From contig NZ_QFWW01000020.1 of the NCBI RefSeq assembly GCF_003265345.1, positions 185,743 to 249,479 of the forward strand: a DNA stretch of 63,737 nt, read 5' to 3'. The stretch comes from Lentzea terrae (GTDB taxonomy: Bacteria > Actinomycetota > Actinomycetes > Mycobacteriales > Pseudonocardiaceae). This document shows positions 18,084 through 26,758 of this stretch, one piece after another; position 1 is the first letter of the stretch; every line of letters starts with the position of its first letter. Under the pieces are notes generated by a model. The model saw only the letters and a program-made list of their open reading frames with translations, was not told the DNA's origin and did no database searches. Position numbers and translations under genes: made by a program.

Positions 18084-19280
18084 TCACGACTTCTCGGCCA
18101 CCTCGATGCGACGCGCGGGTCGCCAGCGCCGCCTCATGCCGATCGGCACCAGCCGCGCACCAAGACCCACCAGGGCCGCCACGAGCACCACACCCAGCAC
18201 GCTGAGCGCGACGACCACGCCGCTGGTCCGGTCCTCGACCGGCGCCGACGGCAGCTGGGCGTTGGGAAACACCGCTGTGGTCGCCACACCGGCGCTGCCT
18301 TCCTCCGGCAACAGCGCGGAGACCGCGGCGGACGGGTTCACGACACCCCACCCGAGGGCGGCGTCGGGAACGTTCGCCGGCGGCCGGTCCGCGGTGGCCT
18401 CCAGCCGGCGCTTCACCTGCGCGGCGGTGAGGTTCGGGTGGTAGGCGCGCACGAGTGCGGCGACCCCTGCCACGAACGGCGCCGCGTAGCTCGTGCCGCT
18501 GGCTTCCCACTGGCCGGGGCCGCCGGGACCGATGCTGGACACGTCCACCCCTGGCGCGGCGAGGTCCAGGTAGTCGCCGGTGTCCGAAAAGGACGCCGGC
18601 CTACCCGAGGAGTCGATGGCTCCCACCGCGACGACGCCGTCGAACGCAGCCGGGTACGGGGTCGGGTTGCCCTGCTGGGCGCTGTTGCCCGCGGACGCCA
18701 CGACCAGCACGTCGCGCGACGCCGCGTAGGCCACCGCCGCTTCGAGCTCGCCGTCCTTCGCCGGGGTGCTGGCAGACACGTTCACGACTCTGGCGCCACC
18801 GTCCACCGCCGCCCTGACGCCCTTGGCGAGGGTGGCGGCGGAGGTGTCGGTGGCCTGGTCGGCAACGCGGATCGGCAGGATCGTGACGTCCGGCGCCACC
18901 CCGGCGAACATCGTGTCCTTCGCGGGTGCGGCGCCGATGATCCCGGCGACGAACGTGCCGTGGCCGAAACAGTCGGTGTCCGCGGGGCGGTCACCGGGGT
19001 TGCGCACGTCCCGTCCCGGCAGCACCCGTCCGGCGAGTTGCTGCGCTTTGCCGTCGGCGCCGGTGTCCACGACGCCGACGGTCACGCCGGCGCCGCGGGT
19101 GAGCGACCAGGTTCGTTGCGGGGCAAGCAGTTGCTGCGCCCAGGGCACGGTGTCAGCGCTCGCCTGCGGTGGTGGCAGGCACTGCTGGGTGATCGGGATC
19201 TTCGGCACCGGGGCGGCCAGGGCGGGCTGGGGAACGGCGACCAGCGCGGCGACCGCGGCCGCTGCGGACAGGCGGTTCAC
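18084..19280 (-). CDS. mycP: Mycosin, membrane-anchored subtilisin-like protease of the ESX system
   Basis: 398 residues. A signal peptide (residues 1-22, ending ALA-AP) is followed by a subtilase domain with the catalytic triad Asp72 (VVDTGAD), His107 (FGHGTFVAGI) and Ser264 (SGTSYAAPFVAGVAAL), and oxyanion Asn199 (ASAGNS). A C-terminal membrane helix (about 352-375) and a basic cytosolic tail (RRRWRPARR) follow. This is the standard mycosin layout. Mycosins are required for ESX secretion and stabilise the membrane complex. The GTG start overlaps the upstream gene's stop as GTGA, with GAGG before it, so it is co-translated with the ART-like gene. Confidence 0.95.
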   Translation of the reverse strand: MNRLSAAAAVAALVAVPQPALAAPVPKIPITQQCLPPPQASADTVPWAQQLLAPQRTWSLTRGAGVTVGVVDTGADGKAQQLAGRVLPGRDVRNPGDRPADTDCFGHGTFVAGIIGAAPAKDTMFAGVAPDVTILPIRVADQATDTSAATLAKGVRAAVDGGARVVNVSASTPAKDGELEAAVAYAASRDVLVVASAGNSAQQGNPTPYPAAFDGVVAVGAIDSSGRPASFSDTGDYLDLAAPGVDVSSIGPGGPGQWEASGTSYAAPFVAGVAALVRAYHPNLTAAQVKRRLEATADRPPANVPDAALGWGVVNPSAAVSALLPEEGSAGVATTAVFPNAQLPSAPVEDRTSGVVVALSVLGVVLVAALVGLGARLVPIGMRRRWRPARRIEVAEKS

Positions 19281-21532
19281 TTGTCCGCCTCGAGTGGAGT
19301 CGTCAGCCGTGCCAACGCATCCGGTTCCTCGATCAGCCGCAGGTCCGCGGTCTGACGTTCCCGCCACGCACGTTCCAGCCGTGGCAACACCGTCCGGTCC
19401 CGTTCCAGTGCTTCGGGCGACTGCGGGTCCTCGTCGGGCAACAGCTCACGGGAGAGCATGGACGGACCCCCGTCGCCGGTTTTCGTGGCCAGCACCTTGA
19501 AGCGGCGGCCCACCGGGAAGACGACCTCGTCGAACGTCCTGCCCATCACCAGTTCGGACGTGCGGCGCGCAGCGACCGGCCAGATCAGGTGGTCGATGCG
19601 TGCCGAGCCGGTGGTCACGTCCAGATGCAGGCTCGCGCTGAGGAAGCCCGGTTCGGTCAGGACGGTGCCCTCGGCGTGCTCGGTGTTCTCCTGGCGCAGC
19701 ACGACTTTGCGGTGTGTCGGCAACCGGCGCAGGCCCGACACGAGGCACGGCAGATACCCGTCGAACGGCTCGCGTCCCTCGGCCAGCGCGTCGGCCAGTG
19801 CCGTCGCGCCGCCTTCGCCTCGGCCCAGGTACAGGCACACGGCGACGAGGTCCGCCTTCGCCTCCGGCTTCAGCATCGGCCACGCCGACAGCGCCACGTT
19901 CACCGCGGCCAGCGCCTCGGTGTACAAGGCTCCGGCGCTGGTCGCCAGGCGGGCCTGCTCGGCGGGAGTGCTGGGACGGTCGGCCAGGTCGACGGGTTCG
20001 CGCGGTTTCGCCGAGGTGACCGGTTCGGGCTCGGGTTCTGCTTGCGGCGCAACGGGTTCTGGCTTCGGTTCTGGTTTCGGTTCCGGCTGCGTCGCGACCG
20101 GGCCCGACACGGTGGCGACCGGTGACGCGGTCACCACGACCGGAACGTGCACCGGCTTCGCCACCACGATCCGCTGGGTCCGGCTGGAGTCCTCGCTTTC
20201 CTGGCGCGGCGGTGCCTGCAACGTGGCGCCAACGGAACGCACGTGCGCACCGAGCGCGGCCAGCTCCGCCGGCTCCGCGGTCCCCAGCACGCGGACCTGC
20301 GCGGTGCGGCACTGGTGCGGCGCGAGCCCGCCGAGCAGTTCGCGGACAGCGGCCAGTTCGGCCTCGGTGACCGGCTGGCCCTCGCCGCCGATCGCGAGCG
20401 TCCACGACGGCGAGTCGAGCCGCGTGGTGAAGACCGGCTGCTCGGCGTCCGAGTGCACGTGCAGCCCGCCGGGCAGCACCTCGGCGAGCAGCGAGGAACT
20501 GCGATCGCCGGCCCGCCGGTAGCAGCGGGACCCGTGCTTCTCCCAGCCCGGCGGCGCGGGGGCGATGTCCACGACCTCCGGCGCCGCGGCACCGGCCCGG
20601 TGCCGCAGCATCGCGGCCAGCGGCACGAGCACCTCCTGCCCCTGTGGCCCGAGCACGACCGTGCGCACCACACCGGCGCGGTTGATGGTCTCCAGACCGG
20701 CGGTGAGCATGACGTCCTCGCCGAGCAGCTCGGCGAGCTCCGCCGCCCACTCCGGCGCGACCGCCGAAGCCGACACGGGCACGACCAGCAACGCCCGCCG
20801 CAGCGGCTCCGGCACGTGCCCGAGGATCTCCGCCACCGCCTTCGCCGGCACGTCGACGCCCGGCTGCCCGACGATCAGCTTCGGGATGCGCGCGTGCATC
20901 GGCACGCGGAACACCGGACTCATGTGGCCGGGCGCGGGCAACCCGGCGGGCCGAACCGCCAGCCCGGCCGGAACTGTCGCCGTGACCAGACCCGCCGCCG
21001 TGACCGGCCCGCGCGGCAACTGGTGCTCCCACGCCGGCACGGGAAACCGGCACCCGACCACATCGCCCTGCCCACGCGGCCCGAAGCGACGCCAGCCGGT
21101 GCCACCCTCGGCGCGGTTGACGTAGAGCCCGGCGCCGACCGTCGTGGTGAGCGGGCCGTCCGGGGCGATGACGTCGATGTCGAAGTCCACCGCCAGCCCG
21201 TGCATCCACGGCCCGCACATGCCGTCCGTGTCACCGAGATCCGGCACCGCGAGCCAAACCGCCTGCAACCCGGCGCCGCCAGGAGTCGACCGCAGCTGCG
21301 CCAGCCAGTCCCGCACCACGCCGGACAGGCTGGGATGGCGGTGCGCGGTGGCCGACACCAGCACGAGGACGTTGCCGGGCACCCACGGAATGGTGCCGAG
21401 CACGTCGGCGGCACCGGGCAACTCGTCCCTGCGCCGGATCAACGTGTGCGGCCCGCGCCACTCGACGACGAGATCCCCGCCCCGCTCGCGAGGTCGGGGC
21501 GGCGGCGGAGCTCCGGTGGCCGGTGCTGCCAA
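19277..21532 (-). CDS. ESX-associated protein with C-terminal ADP-ribosyltransferase-like domain
   Basis: 751 residues from a TTG at 21532, chosen for AGGAGG five bases upstream. The frame stays open to a GTG at 21676, but that start has no ribosome site and would place the operator palindrome inside the coding region. The N-terminal 450 residues are an uncharacterised, mostly beta-rich region with no membrane helix. A Pro/Glu/Lys linker follows at about 470-515. The C-terminal 240 residues resemble the ART fold: an arginine strand (HRKVVLRQ), a TEPGFLSAS segment (about residue 630) in the position of the S-T-S motif, and DEVVFPVGRRFKVL (Glu about 669) matching the E-V-x-F-P-P-G-T-x-F-x-V strand. 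The upstream Gln/Glu of the classical E-x-E is Phe here. It is coupled to mycP, where eccE is usual. Whether it is an enzyme or a structural scaffold is unknown. Confidence 0.65.
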   Translation of the reverse strand: MAAPATGAPPPPRPRERGGDLVVEWRGPHTLIRRRDELPGAADVLGTIPWVPGNVLVLVSATAHRHPSLSGVVRDWLAQLRSTPGGAGLQAVWLAVPDLGDTDGMCGPWMHGLAVDFDIDVIAPDGPLTTTVGAGLYVNRAEGGTGWRRFGPRGQGDVVGCRFPVPAWEHQLPRGPVTAAGLVTATVPAGLAVRPAGLPAPGHMSPVFRVPMHARIPKLIVGQPGVDVPAKAVAEILGHVPEPLRRALLVVPVSASAVAPEWAAELAELLGEDVMLTAGLETINRAGVVRTVVLGPQGQEVLVPLAAMLRHRAGAAAPEVVDIAPAPPGWEKHGSRCYRRAGDRSSSLLAEVLPGGLHVHSDAEQPVFTTRLDSPSWTLAIGGEGQPVTEAELAAVRELLGGLAPHQCRTAQVRVLGTAEPAELAALGAHVRSVGATLQAPPRQESEDSSRTQRIVVAKPVHVPVVVTASPVATVSGPVATQPEPKPEPKPEPVAPQAEPEPEPVTSAKPREPVDLADRPSTPAEQARLATSAGALYTEALAAVNVALSAWPMLKPEAKADLVAVCLYLGRGEGGATALADALAEGREPFDGYLPCLVSGLRRLPTHRKVVLRQENTEHAEGTVLTEPGFLSASLHLDVTTGSARIDHLIWPVAARRTSELVMGRTFDEVVFPVGRRFKVLATKTGDGGPSMLSRELLPDEDPQSPEALERDRTVLPRLERAWRERQTADLRLIEEPDALARLTTPLEADK

Positions 21533-21631
21533 AACGCCCTCCTGGTTCGTGGGCCTCTTCCCCCAGCAACCCGCATCGTCACAGCCGGCCGGACGCGACA
21601 CAGCGGGACAGGCCGGGGTCACCTGATCCGC

Positions 21632-21645
21632 GGGGATATCCCTCA
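21632..21645 (-). promoter_or_regulatory. Candidate ESX operator, site B (ART-like/mycP operon)
   Basis: Minus-strand TGAGGGATATCCCC, containing the perfect palindrome GGGATATCCC. It lies 100 bp upstream of the TTG start at 21532 and 44 bp beyond the stop of the LuxR-type gene, so it sits in the only intergenic space that can hold the operon promoter. Confidence 0.6.
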
Positions 21646-21689
21646 CGTGCCGCGTGAACGAGCGCTCGACGAGCACGGCGCGGTGGCGC

Positions 21690-24095
21690 CTACCCGTGCA
21701 CAGCGGCGGCCCCCACTGCCACCAGCCTGCCTTCGAGGCTCGCCGTGGCGAGGTCGAGGCGGGACCGGCAGCCGGTGCGCACGAACAGCCGGGTGAGGTA
21801 GTTCTCCACGGTCTTCTCGCTCATCCGGACCGTCGTCGCGATCTGCCGGTTGGTCCTGCCCTGGCCGACGAGGGCGATGATCCGCAGTTCGACGGCGGAG
21901 AAGTTGTCGCGAGCGGCGCGGGCGCGGGGCAGGGTCAGGCCCACCTTGCGCATCGTCTCCTTGATGTGCAGGTCCATTCCGCTCGCACCGAGTTTCCTGG
22001 CGAACTCCAGTGCCTCGCCGTACCAGGGTGCCGGGTCGTCGCTCAGAGCGGCCACCGCCAGGCACGCGCGCATCAGGTCGGCCGCGTTGCCGGTGCGGCG
22101 CAACAGGGCCACGGCGGCGACCAGAAGCGCGGAGTCCCGTTCGGACAGTCCGCGCAGGAGCATCTCGGCCGTGCGCAGGTCCGCCGAGCCGAAGTGCCCG
22201 CACCACCGCTTCGCCTCGGCGGCCGCGCGGGCCAGGCCGTCGGCGTTGCCCCGCGCTTCCTCCAGCAGGCCCAGGCGCAGCAGCAGGCACGCCAGACCGA
22301 TGCCCTCGCCACGCTCGGCCGCCTGGGCGTACCCGGCCCAGCCGCGCCCGGCGCAGCGAGTCACGCCGAGGTCCGCCCAGGCCCACAGCGCCGGGAACGG
22401 GCGGGGCCCGGTCAGGGCGAGCCACTGCGCGGCGCGGCGCAGGTCGCCGGTCGACGCGTGGACCTCGGCGGTCAGCAGCCGTGCCACGTGGTGCATCGCG
22501 GTGGGGGCTCTGCTGAGCTCCAAGCGGCGCGCATGAGTAACGACCTGGGACCACTCGCCGGCGGCGTAGTCGCGCAGCAGCTGGCGATAGGTGGCGATCG
22601 GGCCGGTCTCGGGTACGCCGTAGCCGGGCACCTGCCGCAGCATCGCCACGACGTCGTACGGGCCGTCGACGGCGTCGAACGACTCGGCCACACCGAACGC
22701 GGCCGCCACCGAAGCGGGAGACACCGGCGAGTCGAACCAGCGCACGGCGAACTGCAACGCCGAACAAGTGTCACCCGAAAGTGCCTCAAACACGTTGGCG
22801 GGCAACGGCTGTCCGGTGTGGACGGACGCCAACGCGGCCGCGACGGCGAGCTCGTGCCGACAGCACCGCGGAACACCCAGCGCAACCTCGGTCGAGACGA
22901 CCTCGGCCAGCTCCGAGTATTGCGCCGTGCGCACCAGCAGTTGCAGCACGGTTCGCAGCAGCCGCACGCGGTCCACGACAGGGGCGTGCCGAAGCGCGGC
23001 GCGGAACCACTGCGCGGCCAGCGGCGGGTCCGCTCGCAGGATGCGGGTCGCCTCCCGTTCCAGCAGCGACGCCAGCGCCGGATCCGGAGGCAGTGCGGCG
23101 CCCGCCAACGCGATGAGGTCCGGCCGCAACAACTGCCGTGCCATCACCCGGTAGTCCGCACCGCGCGTCAGTGCGGCCGCCAACGCAGGACACGGCACGC
23201 TCAGCTGGCCGTTGTCATCGCACGCCAGCGCGCCGATGGCGACGAGCCGGTCCACCACCTCACCGCCGTCGTGCCCGGAGGCGTCCAGAACGTCGTCCAC
23301 CCCGAGGCCGGTGCGAGCCGCCAGCACGACGATCCGCACGGCCGTCTCACCAAGCCCGGTGACCTCGAGAACGAGCGTGTGGTCTGCAGGCAACGCGATC
23401 GCGGACGGATCGCGCAGGCACAAGTGGCCGAGCACATCGATGAACGCGTTCGACCGCAACAGCGCCCCGAACGTGGCGAGCACCGTGCCGGGGTTGCCCG
23501 CCAAAGGACCGAGCGCGGTACGCACCGCCGGCAGCACCGACGAGTCCAACGGCAGCGGCGCGACAGGGGCGAGCAGATCCGCGACCAGCGCCGGGAGGTC
23601 GAGCACGAGATCCGCGAGCGACACCAGCGGCGTGTCCGAGCAACAGGTGACGACGACCGTGCATCCCGCACGACGCGCCGCGGCAACAGCACGGACCGGA
23701 TCAGCAGCGGTGTCCACGTCGTCGACGAACACCGCGACCGGCCGAGTGGCGCGCAACCGAGCGAACAGGCGCACCAACTCCGCGAAAGCGCCGTCCGGAG
23801 AGCCGCACGTCATCCGGCCGAGCGCTGCCAAGGGACCCGCGAGGTCGGCACCGTCGAACTCGTTGCAGGACTCGCGCACCAGCCGCACGACCGCCTGGGT
23901 GCCGAAGACGTCCCAGCCCGGGGACACTGAAAAAGACGGGGACAGCACGGTGATGCCGCGGTCCTCCCACAGCCGGCGCAGTTCGTGGAGGAATGCGGTC
24001 TTGCCGATGCCGCGTGGGCCGCGCACGACCAGCACGGACGGCACGCCCGCGAACCTCTCCAGAGCCGCCAGCTCCGCGGCACGTCCCAGGAACAC
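21690..24095 (-). CDS. Large ATP-binding LuxR-type regulator (LAL-like), paralogue 1
   Basis: 801 residues from a GTG with GGGGGAGGG upstream. An N-terminal ATPase module has Walker A VRGPRGIGKT (about residue 25-34) and a VAVFVDDVD Walker B near residue 150. A helical TPR-like centre follows, then a C-terminal LuxR/FixJ helix-turn-helix (FSAVELRIIALVGQG, TNRQIATTVRMSEKTVENYLTRL). It is closely similar to the regulator at 29396-32026, above all in the DNA-binding domain, so the two may bind the same site. It lies between eccA and the ART/mycP operon on the same strand, with 62 bp to eccA. It is likely a transcriptional activator of the ESX locus; this is inference. Confidence 0.85.
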   Translation of the reverse strand: MFLGRAAELAALERFAGVPSVLVVRGPRGIGKTAFLHELRRLWEDRGITVLSPSFSVSPGWDVFGTQAVVRLVRESCNEFDGADLAGPLAALGRMTCGSPDGAFAELVRLFARLRATRPVAVFVDDVDTAADPVRAVAAARRAGCTVVVTCCSDTPLVSLADLVLDLPALVADLLAPVAPLPLDSSVLPAVRTALGPLAGNPGTVLATFGALLRSNAFIDVLGHLCLRDPSAIALPADHTLVLEVTGLGETAVRIVVLAARTGLGVDDVLDASGHDGGEVVDRLVAIGALACDDNGQLSVPCPALAAALTRGADYRVMARQLLRPDLIALAGAALPPDPALASLLEREATRILRADPPLAAQWFRAALRHAPVVDRVRLLRTVLQLLVRTAQYSELAEVVSTEVALGVPRCCRHELAVAAALASVHTGQPLPANVFEALSGDTCSALQFAVRWFDSPVSPASVAAAFGVAESFDAVDGPYDVVAMLRQVPGYGVPETGPIATYRQLLRDYAAGEWSQVVTHARRLELSRAPTAMHHVARLLTAEVHASTGDLRRAAQWLALTGPRPFPALWAWADLGVTRCAGRGWAGYAQAAERGEGIGLACLLLRLGLLEEARGNADGLARAAAEAKRWCGHFGSADLRTAEMLLRGLSERDSALLVAAVALLRRTGNAADLMRACLAVAALSDDPAPWYGEALEFARKLGASGMDLHIKETMRKVGLTLPRARAARDNFSAVELRIIALVGQGRTNRQIATTVRMSEKTVENYLTRLFVRTGCRSRLDLATASLEGRLVAVGAAAVHG

Positions 24096-24157
24096 CAGCC
24101 CTCCCCCGCACTACTCCATTCGGCGCAGTCATGGTAGGGCAGGACGGCGCTGCCAGC

Positions 24158-26563
24158 TCAGACCATCGATTCGGTGAAGTCCTCGGCGAGCAGCAGCGTC
24201 ATGTCGGAGGACGTCACCCGGTCGGCCATGGCGAGCCTGGTCGCCTGGTGGTCCGCCATCACCTCGAACACCTTGCGCGCCGTGCGACCGTTGCCGAACG
24301 TGCCGTCCTTCGGGATGCGCTCGAAGTAGTCGTGCAGCACCTGCGCCGCCACCTCGTCGAGCCGGTAGTCGTGCCGGCGGCAGTGCAGGCCGACGATGGT
24401 CACCAGTTCGGCCGGCGTGTAGTTCTCGAACTCGACGGTGCGGCTGAAGCGCGACTCCAGACCGGGGTTGGCCTGCAGGAACTCGCTCATCTGCTGCGAG
24501 TAGCCCGCCGCGATGACGACCACGTCCTCGCGGTGGTCCTCCATCAGCTTCAGCAACGTGTCGATCGCCTCGCGGCCGAAGTCGGGGCCGGTGCCGCCGC
24601 CCTGGCCCGCGCTCAGGGTGTACGCCTCGTCGATGAACAGCACGCCACCGAGCGCGGTGTTGAACACCTCGGTGGTCTTGATCGCCGTGCCGCCGATGAT
24701 CTGCGCGACGAGGTCCGCGCGCGCGACCTCCACGAGGTGACCGGAGCGCAGCACGCCGAGGTCGGCGAGGATCGCACCGTAGAGCCGCGCCACGGTGGTC
24801 TTGCCGGTGCCCGGCGCGCCCGCGAAGACCAGATGCCTCGCCATAGGTGGCGCCGAGAGACCCGCCTCCTGCCGCCGCTTGGCCATGAGGTTGAGGTTCA
24901 CCAGCGAGTTGACCTCGCGCTTGACGCCTTCGAGGCCCACCAACGAGTTCAGCTCGCCGATGGGCTCGCCCGGCGGGCGCAGATCCACCGAAGCCGGTGC
25001 GGCGGGAGCGGATCCGGTCGCCGTTGCGGCCGCCGAGCCGTGGGCGTCGCGAACGGCGTTGCCCGTACTGCGCAGGTCGGTCACGACCAGCTCACTGCTC
25101 GGCCTGGCCTGCCGCAGCCCGGAACCGCTGTTGTCGCGGACCAGGCACTGGACGACCCGGATCCGGTCCTCGCTGTGCACGCTGATGCCGTCACCGGCGT
25201 TCGCGGTGAACTCCGACTCCTCCAGCACCCCCGTCGCGCCCGCGTCGAACAGGCAGCCGCTGGCCTTGCTGTCCCGCACCCGGCACCGCAGCGCGGTGAG
25301 CTCTCCGCCGTCACCGACGTGCAGCCCGTCCCGCCCCGCCTCGGCGATCTCGCAGTCGGACAGGGCCAGCGCCGCTGCCCGCACCAGCACCCCGCCCTCC
25401 GCGGTGCCGCGGATGCTCGCCCCGGTCACGGAGGTGCGGGCCGCACCCGTCACCGAGATCCCGTGCTTGCCGGCCCGCTCGATCTCGATGTTCTCGAACC
25501 GCCCGCGGGCGCCGTCGGTCACGTCGATCGCGGCGCCGTCGCACCCCAGCACCCGCAGGCCGCGGAAGAACGGGTCGGCCGCGCCGTCCACGCGCACACC
25601 CGCCCCGGAGCACGACGAGACCGCGGCGCGGACGAACTCCGTGGTGCACCGCTCCCCGACGGCGATGCCGACGCCGTTGACGTCGCCCGCCCCGCACTCC
25701 TCCAGCGTGCCGGCGGCCCGGCCGGTCAGGAGGTAGCCGTAGTCGCGGGTGCGCTCGACCCGGAACCGCCGCAGCACCGGTGCGCAGCCGGCGGTCACCA
25801 AGACGCCCTCGGCACCCGCGCCGCTGACGGAGCTGTCCTCGACCAGGACGCTGCCCGACGTGGCGAGGTAGAAGCCGATCCCCCTGGCGTCGCTGACGGT
25901 GACCCGCGTGGCCACCGCCGCCGCGTGCTGCTCGACCGCGATCGCCGGCTTGGCGGTGCGGGTGATGGTCGTGTCGGTGACGGTGATCCGGCCGTGGCCG
26001 TTGAGGCAGATGCCGTTGCCACCGGCGTCGCGCACCCCGCAGGCGCGCATGACGAGCTCGCCGTGCTCGGCGATCACCACGCCCGACGTGCCGGCCTCCG
26101 CCAGGCGGCACGAGTCGAGCAGGTTGCCTCCCGACGAAGTCACCACGACCCCGGCGCCGGCCGGGTTGCGCACCTCGCAGCCCCGCATCAGGATCGTGCC
26201 GCGGCCGGTCGCGTACACGGCGGACCAGGCAGCGGCGCCGATCTGGCACTCGGTGAAGCTCAGCTGGCCGTCGGTCACCACCACGGCGGGGCTCTCCGGG
26301 TCCTGCGACTCGACGATCAACCCGGACAGCGCGCCGGAGTCGGCGGCCAGCACGACCGCGGGCCCGGACGCCGAGACCACCCGCACCGTGCCGGGACCGT
26401 CCTCAGCGGTGATGGTGACGGCCCTGGTCAGCACCAGCGTCTCGCTGTACTGGCCGGTGCGCACCAGGATCACCGCACCGTCGGCGGCGGACATCAACGC
26501 GTCCGAGATGGTCGTGTGCCCCTGCCCCGTCGCGGGGTCGACCGTGATCACGTCCTGGGCCAC
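24158..26563 (-). CDS. eccA: EccA-type AAA+ ATPase with parallel beta-helix N-terminus
   Basis: 801 residues from a GTG with GGAAGG seven bases upstream. Residues 1 to about 500 are a pectate-lyase-like right-handed beta-helix, with many short repeats of the type GxGVxVxxxGxxxLxxCxVxxA. The C-terminal 280 residues form a CbbX/EccA-type AAA+ domain: [16 protein letters not shown] linker, Walker [16 protein letters not shown] (Lys588), Walker [13 protein letters not shown], and a sensor region [15 protein letters not shown]. Mycobacterial EccA has a TPR N-terminus instead. EccA helps release chaperones such as EspG from substrates. Site C lies 120 bp upstream. Confidence 0.88.
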   Translation of the reverse strand: MAQDVITVDPATGQGHTTISDALMSAADGAVILVRTGQYSETLVLTRAVTITAEDGPGTVRVVSASGPAVVLAADSGALSGLIVESQDPESPAVVVTDGQLSFTECQIGAAAWSAVYATGRGTILMRGCEVRNPAGAGVVVTSSGGNLLDSCRLAEAGTSGVVIAEHGELVMRACGVRDAGGNGICLNGHGRITVTDTTITRTAKPAIAVEQHAAAVATRVTVSDARGIGFYLATSGSVLVEDSSVSGAGAEGVLVTAGCAPVLRRFRVERTRDYGYLLTGRAAGTLEECGAGDVNGVGIAVGERCTTEFVRAAVSSCSGAGVRVDGAADPFFRGLRVLGCDGAAIDVTDGARGRFENIEIERAGKHGISVTGAARTSVTGASIRGTAEGGVLVRAAALALSDCEIAEAGRDGLHVGDGGELTALRCRVRDSKASGCLFDAGATGVLEESEFTANAGDGISVHSEDRIRVVQCLVRDNSGSGLRQARPSSELVVTDLRSTGNAVRDAHGSAAATATGSAPAAPASVDLRPPGEPIGELNSLVGLEGVKREVNSLVNLNLMAKRRQEAGLSAPPMARHLVFAGAPGTGKTTVARLYGAILADLGVLRSGHLVEVARADLVAQIIGGTAIKTTEVFNTALGGVLFIDEAYTLSAGQGGGTGPDFGREAIDTLLKLMEDHREDVVVIAAGYSQQMSEFLQANPGLESRFSRTVEFENYTPAELVTIVGLHCRRHDYRLDEVAAQVLHDYFERIPKDGTFGNGRTARKVFEVMADHQATRLAMADRVTSSDMTLLLAEDFTESMV

Positions 26564-26682
26564 CTGGATTCCTTCCCTGACCGCGACGAGGCTGTGGTCC
26601 GTTTGGCGGCACCCAGCTGATCGAACTAGTCTTGCGCAACCGCGGGCGGCCCCGTGCCGCCCTGCCGAGGCCGGAGACCAAA

Positions 26683-26698
26683 TGAGGGAGTTCCCTCA
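26683..26698. promoter_or_regulatory. Candidate ESX operator, site C (eccA / divergent LuxR gene)
   Basis: TGAGGGAGTTCCCTCA, a perfect 7+2+7 bp palindrome, in the 195-bp divergent gap between eccA and the LuxR-type gene starting at 26759. It lies 120 bp from the eccA start and 60 bp from the regulator start. It is the most symmetric member of the set and probably defines the binding site of a dimeric regulator. Confidence 0.65.
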
Positions 26699-26758
26699 CG
26701 AGGTCGCCCAGCGGACCAGCACGACCAGTAGAACGACGAACAGAACAGAGCGGCTTCC

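Noticed and set aside
21532..21676. Longer GTG-start form of the ART-like gene
   Set aside because: No ribosome site at 21676, and the extension would put the operator palindrome inside the coding sequence.
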